DNA of 17,474 nt from contig CALBPX010000104.1 of NCBI GenBank assembly GCA_937899055.1, forward strand, positions 1 through 17,474, in the 5' to 3' direction. Source of the DNA: an uncultured Bacteroidales bacterium (GTDB lineage Bacteria; Bacteroidota; Bacteroidia; Bacteroidales; UBA932). Below are positions 6,049-13,446 of the stretch, piece after piece. Position 1 is the stretch's first letter; every line of letters starts with the position of its first letter. The notes beneath the pieces are model-generated. The model worked only from the letters and a program-made list of their open reading frames with translations, had not been told where the DNA came from and did not search any database. Position numbers and translations under genes: made by a program.

Positions 6049-8886
6049 ATGGAAAATGCTTCATTCATTCAGAAAGCCAAGTTTATTCTGAAGCATCCGT
6101 TAGTTCTTCTGCCAACTCTTACAATCACGGTTGTCTGGATTGTTCTTGGAATCCTCCAGGCAAAATACAAGAAAACCCAGGTACTTTCCTGGTTTAATTT
6201 CTTCACGTTCGCACAGGGTGGACTGTTTGGAGGAGTGGCTGGAGCCGTAGGCGGCATAGTGGGCAAGATACTGATTGCCTCAATTCTTACCGCCCTGCTG
6301 ACACCGCTTTTCATAAAAGGCAGCCAGCCATTCGCCGGCTTTGGTAAAGGCTTCAAGGGCTTCTTCAACAGTTTCGCTTTCACCAGCTTCTCGGCAGTTG
6401 CGGTATTTATGCTAGGAATGGCCATAGCCCTTCTTGTCTATAGCTTCCTCAACATCACTCAGAGGTGGCAGGAATCGCTGGTAGGAATAGCCGGTACTGT
6501 ATTCTTAATCAAGAATATAGGCCAACGAAGCGGATTCCTGTTCAGCGGTCTTTTAAGTCTTTTGAAAAAGGTATCAAAGAAAGCACCGTCACAAACAGGA
6601 GTAATCCGTTTTCTCAGTGGAATGAGCGTAGGTTTCCTGGCAGGAACCAGCCTGAATTTCATGAATCTCAAATGGGCCCTTCTGATAGCAATATGCGCCC
6701 TAATCTTTGCATTGATATTCTTCATTCTCAAAAATACAAGAAGGACTGCCATAGCCGGGGCTTTAATGGCCGCACTGATCATAATTCCTTTATATGCACA
6801 AACTCAGAAAAAAGAAACGGATGAACTCAGAAAGCAGGCTAAGAATCTAAAAGAAGTTGAGAGTCAGGTTTCCGGAATTGATGTCAGTAATTTCAATGCC
6901 GATGAGTTTGCCGCAAGAATGGAGGAGTTAAGGAATAAGATTGATGAAGCCCAAAGAAGAGGAGATAAAAGAGAAATTAAGAGGCTCTGCGATGAAATGG
7001 GAGCTGAATACAAAAAGGCCACTGGAAGTTCCATGGACTTCTACAAAATGTACACAGACTACTACAAGTCTCATCCTGTTGGAAAAGAAGAAAACAGCAA
7101 CATAAATAAATCAGACAACAGCAGCAAAAAGGCCACGGTAAAAAAAGTCTCAGTTAAAAAGGCCTCAGGCAAAAAGACCTCAGGCAAAAAGACCACAGGC
7201 AAAAAGAGTGGCAAAAAAACAACCAGTAAATCTTCTTCCCATATCAACGACAGCGACTTCACAGACTCCGCACTTACGGGAGGTTGGTCCGATGAAAGCA
7301 GTTACAACGACAACAATATAGAAATGACGTTTATGGACTTAACTGCTGGACTGATTGCAGGTGCGGCAGCCAGTTTTGGCGCCGGAGGTCTGTCAGGAGC
7401 AAGCTTTGGAGGATTTGACGGATTTGACGGTTCTGACGGTTCCGACGGAGGCGGAGAGGATTTTCCTGATAGTTCAGAAGACTTTAACTCTGAAGCTGAA
7501 GCCGAAGAAAGAGACTATGAAGAAAATGACTATAAAGAAGAGGATGAGGATGAATCCGCAGATGGCGGAGATGCATTAATAGAAGAAGGAGGAGAAGAAG
7601 GAACTGCTGAAGAGACCGAAAACACCGAAGAAACCGAGGTAGAGGAAGCTGCTGAAGAAACCGAAGAAACTGAGGTAGAGGAAGCTGCTGAAGAAACCGA
7701 AGAAACCGAGGTAGAGGAAGCTGAAGAAGAAAACGAAGATATTGAAGAGGACGCAATTGAAGAAGAATTTGAAGAGATTGAAGAAGATGTTGAAGATGTA
7801 GAAGAATATGAAGAATATCTGGAAGAAGACGACTATGACTATGAAGCCGAACGAACTGAAAGACAAGCCGAGCAGGATGCTATAAACAAAAAGTATCAAG
7901 AAGCTTTCAATAAAGACTTTGAGAAATTCAGCACTACTTCAGATGAGGCAAAAATAAACAAGGAAGTTGAGCAGGACATTAAAGCCCAGAAGGAGAAAGA
8001 AGCTGAGGCGGCAAGGCAAGAAAGAGTCCTTTCTACTGCTCAGAAGTACGGAGTTGCAACAACCGACCAAGATGGAAAGCAGCGCGATATCAAAGATATT
8101 CAGTCCGATACAAACAAGGCAATAAAACGCGATGTCAACAAGGAAGTTTACAAGAACGAACTGGCCATCAAGAAGATTTACAGCGACGTAGAGCTGGAAT
8201 GCTCAGAAAAGATTGCTTCTGCGGAACTTGTGGACAATGTAGCGGAAGGAACCATAAATATCCTGGGAGAATGCACCGGGCCAGCCGGAAAGCAGGTCAA
8301 GAACTGGCATAATTTCACCAAAGCTACCTTGCTGGGTGCAGAAGAGGCTTATCTGGACGGAAGGAATGTAGTTGTCGGAACAATAGGCGGCGCACTGGAA
8401 GGTGGCCTTACAGTTGCACAGAACGAAATGGGAGACGCAATGAAGGGAATGGGCGGCGGAGCTTTCAAGCAAACCGTGGCAACCGCAGCAGGAACAGTCT
8501 GGTATGAGGGAACAAAAACTGTAATACACGACCTAAGCCGCGGAAAAGATCTTGAAACATCAATAGAAAATGCCCAGACATCTATGGTCAAGAAGACTGG
8601 AGAAGTAGCTATGGGTATGATTGTAGGTGGAATAACAGACTATGGAACAGGAGTTGTGGGCAAGAATTACGGTGGAAAGATGAGCGTAAACGCCGTTTCC
8701 AACATGTACAAGATTGCAAACACCACAAAAGCCGCCTCTACTGAAATCTACAGCAGAGCTCACGACAATATGACCGTAGGCAACAAGAATATCTCCGAAA
8801 TGCTCACAGAGGATTTCAACGACTGGAAAAACTCAAAGGTTGAACAGATGTACACTTCACATTACAACAAGAAATCACAGGAATAA
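6049..8886 (+). CDS. Large multi-pass membrane protein with Lys-rich and Glu-rich tracts, unknown function
   Basis: I do not recognise this 945-residue protein. Residues 1-250 are hydrophobic, with helices near 18-37, 52-90 (glycine-rich, perhaps a re-entrant pair), 112-135, 142-156, 185-203, 207-226 and 232-250. Residues 252-340 are charged and helical, probably coiled coil. Residues 358-396 are lysine-rich with GKKTS-type five-residue repeats, resembling histone H1-like tails. Residues 430-470 are Gly/Ala/Asp-rich. Residues 480-600 are almost entirely Glu/Asp/Ala/Thr and include a 12-residue repeat (EVEEAAEETEET). Residues 600-725 are charged helix. Residues 730-945 form a Gly/Ala-rich, amphipathic C-terminal region with no catalytic motif I can name. 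It has its own promoter match upstream and a small partner gene 2 nt downstream, separate in theme from both neighbouring loci. A membrane-anchored scaffold or a large effector-like protein are both possible; this is inference only. Confidence 0.9.
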   Translation: MENASFIQKAKFILKHPLVLLPTLTITVVWIVLGILQAKYKKTQVLSWFNFFTFAQGGLFGGVAGAVGGIVGKILIASILTALLTPLFIKGSQPFAGFGKGFKGFFNSFAFTSFSAVAVFMLGMAIALLVYSFLNITQRWQESLVGIAGTVFLIKNIGQRSGFLFSGLLSLLKKVSKKAPSQTGVIRFLSGMSVGFLAGTSLNFMNLKWALLIAICALIFALIFFILKNTRRTAIAGALMAALIIIPLYAQTQKKETDELRKQAKNLKEVESQVSGIDVSNFNADEFAARMEELRNKIDEAQRRGDKREIKRLCDEMGAEYKKATGSSMDFYKMYTDYYKSHPVGKEENSNINKSDNSSKKATVKKVSVKKASGKKTSGKKTTGKKSGKKTTSKSSSHINDSDFTDSALTGGWSDESSYNDNNIEMTFMDLTAGLIAGAAASFGAGGLSGASFGGFDGFDGSDGSDGGGEDFPDSSEDFNSEAEAEERDYEENDYKEEDEDESADGGDALIEEGGEEGTAEETENTEETEVEEAAEETEETEVEEAAEETEETEVEEAEEENEDIEEDAIEEEFEEIEEDVEDVEEYEEYLEEDDYDYEAERTERQAEQDAINKKYQEAFNKDFEKFSTTSDEAKINKEVEQDIKAQKEKEAEAARQERVLSTAQKYGVATTDQDGKQRDIKDIQSDTNKAIKRDVNKEVYKNELAIKKIYSDVELECSEKIASAELVDNVAEGTINILGECTGPAGKQVKNWHNFTKATLLGAEEAYLDGRNVVVGTIGGALEGGLTVAQNEMGDAMKGMGGGAFKQTVATAAGTVWYEGTKTVIHDLSRGKDLETSIENAQTSMVKKTGEVAMGMIVGGITDYGTGVVGKNYGGKMSVNAVSNMYKIANTTKAASTEIYSRAHDNMTVGNKNISEMLTEDFNDWKNSKVEQMYTSHYNKKSQE
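7165..7209 (+). repeat. 15-nt tandem repeat encoding the Lys-rich tract
   Basis: Three consecutive 15-nt units (7165-7179, 7180-7194, 7195-7209) read tcaggcaaaaagacc, the same again, and acaggcaaaaagagt. They encode SGKKT, SGKKT and TGKKS. A related, more degenerate stretch extends to both sides (about 7120-7235). This points to local duplication and possible length variation in the basic tract. Confidence 0.85.
7636..7723 (+). repeat. 36-nt tandem repeat encoding the Glu-rich tract
   Basis: Units at 7636-7671 and 7672-7707 are identical except for their last base. A third copy begins at 7708 and matches for 16 nt before diverging. The unit encodes EVEEAAEETEET. The whole 7480-7860 stretch is strongly purine-rich on the + strand. 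The near identity of the first two units suggests a recent duplication, so the repeat number may differ between strains or may be miscounted by short-read assembly. Confidence 0.85.
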
Positions 8887-8888
8887 CT

Positions 8889-9272
8889 ATGGATAACAAA
8901 AACAAATGCACCCCAGAAGAGGCCAAGAAGGCATATTTTACCGGACACTATCCTTATATGGTTCAGGCATTCGCAATAGCCTCCATGAAAGTTCCGGCCT
9001 GGAGACTGGCAAGTGACGGCACTCCCGTCCAGATGTTTGATGTTCTGCGCTTTGCAGAGAAATGGGACGACGAGCATCCAAGAAAAGAAGGAGACCGCAG
9101 TTTCTTCTACGTAAGCCTGGAAGGAGCCATAGGATATTCCGAAACCGGCCTCGAATACCATATCCAGTGGATATTTATCCCGATGGAAGCCGGAGAGGAA
9201 CGCAACAAGCTGGTCAAACAGACAGTAAAAGAGTTTGAGCAGGCAGAAAAAGAGGAAGAAGCTTCCATCTAA
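8889..9272 (+). CDS. Small soluble protein of unknown function, partner of the 945-residue protein
   Basis: This 127-residue protein starts 2 nt after the stop of the large membrane protein and is almost certainly co-translated with it. It has no signal peptide or membrane helix. Its middle part (about 10-100) looks like a compact mixed alpha/beta domain rich in aromatic residues (FTGHYPYM, AFAIASMKVPAW, RSFFYVSLEGAIGY, YHIQWIFIP). The tail from about 101 is a charged helix ending in a Lys/Glu-rich stretch (QAEKEEEASI). I do not recognise the family. By position it could be a cytoplasmic chaperone, adaptor or immunity-type partner of the large protein; nothing in the sequence decides between these. 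Confidence 0.85.
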   Translation: MDNKNKCTPEEAKKAYFTGHYPYMVQAFAIASMKVPAWRLASDGTPVQMFDVLRFAEKWDDEHPRKEGDRSFFYVSLEGAIGYSETGLEYHIQWIFIPMEAGEERNKLVKQTVKEFEQAEKEEEASI

Positions 9273-9310
9273 TCTACTGCTGATGCTCTTTATTGTTCAC
9301 CGATTTTTCT

Positions 9311-9318
9311 TATATTTG
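9311..9318 (+). promoter_or_regulatory. Probable -7 promoter element for the MBOAT locus
   Basis: TATATTTG matches TAnnTTTG exactly and lies in the 89-nt gap before the MBOAT gene, 43 nt upstream of its ATG at 9362. The nearest -33-like TTG is at 9294-9296, only 14 nt away, which is shorter than usual, so the -33 element is weak or absent. It would separate expression of the acyltransferase locus from the preceding two-gene unit. Confidence 0.45.
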
Positions 9319-9361
9319 CCAGCCGTTTTAAGTATAGACCTAAGCTTGTAGAGATTCCGAT

Positions 9362-10792
9362 ATGGTGTTTTCAGATCTTCTGTTTCTGTTTGAATTTCTG
9401 GCAGCATTTGCTTTGTGCTACCTGGTGGCGGGTCTTATAGACCGCAACGGGGCCAAACTGATTCACAGCGGAGACGGAACCCACACTCTGCATCAGTCTT
9501 TCAGGGGAAGGAACCTAATTACCGTAATCTTTTCGCTCATATTCTATGCATGGGGAGAACCGGTTTATGTGTTCCTGATGATATTCTGCGTATTTATAAA
9601 CTATCTGTGCGGAATTGCCATAGACACATCGCAGAAGAGCCGGAAACTGGGTCTCGTACTTGGAATCATCTTCAATCTGGCGGTCCTTGCTACCTTCAAG
9701 TACCTCGGCTTTTTTGCCGGAATACTCTCCGACATCGGGCTCAAGGTGTCCGTTCCAACCCTGGCGCTGCCTATCGGAATCAGTTTCTATACATTCCAGT
9801 CTATGAGCTATCTGATAGATGTTTACAGAAAAGATTCCCCTCCACAGAAAAGGTTCATGGACCTTCTGTTCTATATCTCCATGTTCCCACAGCTGATAGC
9901 CGGTCCTATTGTAAGATATGGCACCATCGCTGAGGAAATCAGCAACAGAAAGGTCACCTGGGACGATTTTGCAGAGGGCAGCTACAGGTTCCTCATAGGT
10001 CTGGGAAAGAAGGTAATCATAGCCAATCAGATATCTACGGTGGCAGACTACTTTCTGGCCGCCAATCCGGAGACATTCTCAACTGCCGGAAGCTGGATAG
10101 GTCTGCTGGCCTTCACCTTCCAGATTTACTACGATTTTTCCGGCTATTCCGATATGGCCATAGGACTGGGCCGCTGCCTGGGCTTCCATTTCAACGAAAA
10201 CTTCAACCATCCTTATATCAGCACCTCCATAACCGAATTCTGGCGGAGATGGCATATTTCCCTGGGTTCTTTCTTCCGCGATTATCTTTACATACCGCTT
10301 GGAGGCAACCGCCGTCATCAGGCACTGAACATACTGATTGTGTGGTTTTTGACCGGCATGTGGCACGGAGCCAGCTGGAACTTCATCATCTGGGGCCTGT
10401 ACTTCGGCCTGATTGTGATGATTGAAAAATACACCATCCTGAAGATTTACGACAAGATACCTAAGATATTCCTGCATCTTTACAGCATATTCCTCTTTAC
10501 ATTGGGTTGGGGAATATTCTACTTTGATGATCTTGGAAAGATGAAAACCCTGTTTGAGAGCCTGTTCGGACATGCCGGCGCAGCTTCGGACTTTACGGCA
10601 GTCAGCGCTCTTACCAACAATTTCTGGCTCTGGATTGCGGCTCTGGTGTTTGCAATGCCGGTAAGGAAGCTCTTTGCCAATTTCAAGGGTATCTGGTATG
10701 TAAGGGCTGTGATTGGAGCAGCCATATTGATTTTAAGCGTGGCCCTGCTGGTAGGAGCCACCAACAACCCTTTCCTGTATTTCAGATTTTAG
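9362..10792 (+). CDS. MBOAT-family O-acyltransferase, AlgI-like
   Basis: This is a membrane-bound O-acyltransferase of the AlgI/DltB type, which moves acyl (usually acetyl) groups across the inner membrane for modification of an exported glycan or other polymer. In the 476-residue protein the N-terminal MVFSDLLFLFEFL is typical of AlgI-like proteins. LPIGISFYTFQSMSYLIDVYR (around 136-156) and QLIAGPIVRY (177-186) are family blocks. EFWRRWHISLGSFFRDYLYI (292-311) contains the conserved His298, and GMWHGASWNF (332-341) contains the catalytic His335. About ten membrane helices are visible. Two DHHW-family genes follow, the first after 6 nt. This MBOAT plus AlgJ/AlgX-like arrangement is known from alginate O-acetylation and many uncharacterised polysaccharide loci. 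The acceptor is unknown, and no glycosyltransferases are in the window. Confidence 0.92.
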   Translation: MVFSDLLFLFEFLAAFALCYLVAGLIDRNGAKLIHSGDGTHTLHQSFRGRNLITVIFSLIFYAWGEPVYVFLMIFCVFINYLCGIAIDTSQKSRKLGLVLGIIFNLAVLATFKYLGFFAGILSDIGLKVSVPTLALPIGISFYTFQSMSYLIDVYRKDSPPQKRFMDLLFYISMFPQLIAGPIVRYGTIAEEISNRKVTWDDFAEGSYRFLIGLGKKVIIANQISTVADYFLAANPETFSTAGSWIGLLAFTFQIYYDFSGYSDMAIGLGRCLGFHFNENFNHPYISTSITEFWRRWHISLGSFFRDYLYIPLGGNRRHQALNILIVWFLTGMWHGASWNFIIWGLYFGLIVMIEKYTILKIYDKIPKIFLHLYSIFLFTLGWGIFYFDDLGKMKTLFESLFGHAGAASDFTAVSALTNNFWLWIAALVFAMPVRKLFANFKGIWYVRAVIGAAILILSVALLVGATNNPFLYFRF

Positions 10793-10798
10793 AAGATT

Positions 10799-11910
10799 AT
10801 GAAAAAGACACTCATTATAACTGCATTGATGATCCTGGGGTGCTCATTTGCAACAGCCCAGCAGACAGACACAACCAAGGCTGGGAACACTGATTCAGCC
10901 AAGGTTGAGAAATTCGTTTTTCCCACTCCCACATCCGATGCCAACGACATTTATCCCAACCGCACGGTTGCAAAATATGTCAACAGGACCAATCCCGATG
11001 CGCCGGTCAAGACACTCAAGAGCGGTATAATGATAATAGGACAGCCTCCAAAGGCCAGGGCAGCAGAGCCCTACGGCGGCAGAAGCGCAGGCGAGGTTGA
11101 ATACGCCAATTCCCCAAACAAATACAAGAGGATATTCGGCGACAGCGTCAATGTCTATTGCATGGTAATTCCCAATGCCGGAGCTTTCTACACCCCATCC
11201 AAGGCATCCTCCGGAAGGAACCAGGGAACTCCCATCTGTCTGATTCAGTAAAGGCCGTTGATGTCTATTCCATCCTCGGAAGACATGCCACGGAAGATAT
11301 CTATTCCCGCACGGACCATCATTGGGCGCCGCTGGGAGCCTTTTATGCAGCCAAGAAGTTTGCAGCCGTTGCAGGCGTTCCTTTCAAGGATCTCAGCCAT
11401 TACAACAAGCATGTAATACACAACTATGTAGGCACGATGTACATGTTCACCAAGAGCCAGGACATCAAAAATTCACCTGAGGATTTCATCTACTACACAC
11501 CTGACTCTACCGTAACATACGAAACAACTTACATAAACTATAACACCAAAAACGGCGTTGCCCTTTCAGAAAGGGCGCCTCAGAAAGGCGATTTCTTCCA
11601 GAAAGGTGTCAGCGGAGCCGGCTGCTATGTAGTGTTCATGGGTGGAGATGCCAAAATCACCCAGGTAAGAACATCCACAAACAATGGCCGCCGTCTTATC
11701 ATCTTCAAAGACAGCTACGGCAACGCCATACCCGGCTACCTCTTCTTCTCGTTTGAAGAAATCCATGTGCTGGACTGCCGCTTCTTCAAGCGCAACATAA
11801 AGAAATACGTAAAAGAAAACCACATAACCGACATCCTTTTTGCAAACAACATAATGAGGGGCGTACTTGCCACAACCAACAAGTCCTACACCCGGTTCCT
11901 CACGCAATAA
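10799..11910 (+). pseudogene. DHHW-family (AlgJ/AlgX-like) protein, broken by a frameshift
   Basis: The first of two paralogous genes for extracytoplasmic SGNH/AlgJ-like proteins that work with MBOAT acyltransferases. An ATG 6 nt after the MBOAT stop opens a frame with a signal peptide (MKKTLIITAL...ATAQ, about 1-21) that ends at 11251. The conserved remainder continues in another frame from about 11242 to 11910. It includes HLSDSVKAVDVYSILGRHA, RTDHHWAPLGAFYAAKKFA and the serine motif FKDSYGNAIPGY. Aligned to the intact paralogue, roughly 19-22 nt are missing near 11225-11240, between ...SSGRNQ and HLSDSVK, which breaks the frame. Repaired, the product would be about 377 residues. The ATG at 11158 that would open the second piece reads the preceding stretch out of frame, so it is not a credible start. 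All catalytic motifs are preserved, so the lesion is recent or an assembly or sequencing error. Confidence 0.85.
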
Positions 11911-11967
11911 GGAGCAGACATTGAGTTTTTGATACAGTAAGCAGAAGAACAGAGAGATAACCGGTCA

Positions 11968-13434
11968 ATGGGAAAGACAGTTTACATAGTAGTTGCAACA
12001 GTGCTTTTCGCAGCCTTCGTGGTCGTATTCAACGCATTTCCACGCAGTACGGTCAGCCAGGTAGAAAAGCGCGACCTTGCCAAATTCCCGGAGTTCTCTT
12101 TCCAAAGCCTCAGAGAAGGCCGCTTTACAAAAGAACTGTCGGTATGGTTTTCAGACAGCGAGCCGTTCAGAGATGATTTCATCAGCCTGAGCATGATGAT
12201 AAAAGACTGGATGAGGATGAACTTCTCCAAAGAGAACGCAATTACCTTCCATGCTCCCGACACCGAATTGCCCATAGACACAGAAGCCCCCGACATCAAC
12301 GAAGAAGGCCTCAAACTCAACGACACCATACCGGACACAGCAAAGGACACCGTAGAGAACCGGAAGATTGAGGAATACCGCAACAAACTCACAGCCGAAG
12401 AGAACGCTAAGATAGCCCATGCCGGCATACTCATCATAGGAAGCGGAAACAAGACCAGAGCCCTTATGGCCTATGCCGGAGATTCCACCGGAGGTGTAAG
12501 GTTTGCAGAAGCCGCAAACATCTACAAACGCAAGCTGGGCAAGAAGGTCAATGTCTATCTGATGGTCATACCAACCTCCATAGAGTTCTACTGCCCGGAT
12601 GCTGCAAAGAAACGCACAAAGAGCCAGAGGGCCACAATCAACAACATATTTGCTCACCTGTCAGATTCGGTAAAGGCAGTAGATGTTTACACTACTTTGG
12701 GACGGCATGCAGCAGAAGACATTTATCTCAGGACAGACCATCATTGGTCTCCGCTGGGGGCCTACTATGCCGCCAAGAAATTTGCCCAGGTGGCAGAAGT
12801 GCCGTTCAAAGACACGGCTTCATACGTAAGGAAGGTTGTTAAAGGCTATGTAGGAAGTATGTACGGATACTCCAAGGATATCAGCATCAAAAAAGCGCCG
12901 GAGGATTTTGTCTTCTGGGAGCCTGATTCCACCGTAAGCTACACCACAACTTACATCAACTACACCATAGACGAAAACTACAAGGTAACCGGAGAAAGCG
13001 GCCCGTTCAAGGGCAAGTTCTTCTTCCATTACAAAGACGGAAGCGGCAGTGCCTACTGCACGTTCATGGGCGGAGATACCAAACTCACAAAAGTGGAAAC
13101 ATCAACAAAGAACAGAAGAAGGCTGATCATCATCAAAGACAGCTTTGGCAATGCGCTTCCGGGCTGGCTGTTCTTCTCGTTTGAAGAAATCCACGTAATA
13201 GACTACCGTTACTTCACCTTTAATATGGCCCAATATGTAAAGGACAACAAGATTACCGATATCCTGTTTGCAAACAACATATTCTCAGCTTATTCCAACA
13301 GTATTACAAAGCGTTACACCAAGTTCCTGACGCAGGATCACGCCACATTCTATCCTCCCAAGCCCCCAAAAACAGAGGCGGAAAACAACGCTCCCGCCCC
13401 AGCCCAAGCAGCAGAAGTTGCTGCAGGAATATAG
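11968..13434 (+). CDS. DHHW-family (AlgJ/AlgX-like) acetyltransferase partner of MBOAT, intact copy
   Basis: This 488-residue protein is tethered by an N-terminal membrane segment (about 4-23), with the rest extracytoplasmic. Residues 25-80 (SQVEKRDLAKFPEFS...FRDDFI) resemble the usual start of AlgJ/DHHW proteins, where processing is followed by a 'disc-like' helix region. Residues 95-150 are a Pro/Asp/Glu/Thr-rich linker absent from the first copy. The core (150-456) has RTDHHWSPLGAYYAAKKFA (255-273), in which Asp257 and His259 fit the D-x-H pair of the AlgJ/AlgX triad. IIKDSFGNALPGW (388-400) supplies the likely nucleophile Ser392. The C-terminal tail (457-488) is Pro/Ala-rich. It follows the broken paralogue after 57 nt and ends 6 nt from the stop of the convergent permease gene. 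The expected role is transfer of acyl groups received from the MBOAT to an unknown acceptor. Confidence 0.9.
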   Translation: MGKTVYIVVATVLFAAFVVVFNAFPRSTVSQVEKRDLAKFPEFSFQSLREGRFTKELSVWFSDSEPFRDDFISLSMMIKDWMRMNFSKENAITFHAPDTELPIDTEAPDINEEGLKLNDTIPDTAKDTVENRKIEEYRNKLTAEENAKIAHAGILIIGSGNKTRALMAYAGDSTGGVRFAEAANIYKRKLGKKVNVYLMVIPTSIEFYCPDAAKKRTKSQRATINNIFAHLSDSVKAVDVYTTLGRHAAEDIYLRTDHHWSPLGAYYAAKKFAQVAEVPFKDTASYVRKVVKGYVGSMYGYSKDISIKKAPEDFVFWEPDSTVSYTTTYINYTIDENYKVTGESGPFKGKFFFHYKDGSGSAYCTFMGGDTKLTKVETSTKNRRRLIIIKDSFGNALPGWLFFSFEEIHVIDYRYFTFNMAQYVKDNKITDILFANNIFSAYSNSITKRYTKFLTQDHATFYPPKPPKTEAENNAPAPAQAAEVAAGI

Positions 13435-13446
13435 CATCCCCTATAT
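13429..13446. terminator. Short hairpin across two convergent stop codons, possible weak bidirectional terminator
   Basis: atatag at 13429-13434 pairs with ctatat at 13441-13446 around a 6-nt loop. The TAG stop of the DHHW gene lies in one arm and the TAG stop of the permease gene in the other. The stem is only 6 bp, AT-rich, and there is no T-tract on either side, so termination is doubtful. No other terminator is visible at this tight convergence. Confidence 0.2.

Noticed and set aside
7576..7899. Phe/Leu-rich minus-strand frame that looks like a membrane protein
   Set aside because: It is the reverse reading of the GAA-rich Glu tract (TTC codons), so the hydrophobicity is a composition artefact.
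11158..11910. Second DHHW fragment as an independent gene starting at 11158
   Set aside because: Its first roughly 25 codons read the upstream DHHW sequence out of frame, so the true protein starts at 10799 and the fragment is the rest of a frameshifted gene.
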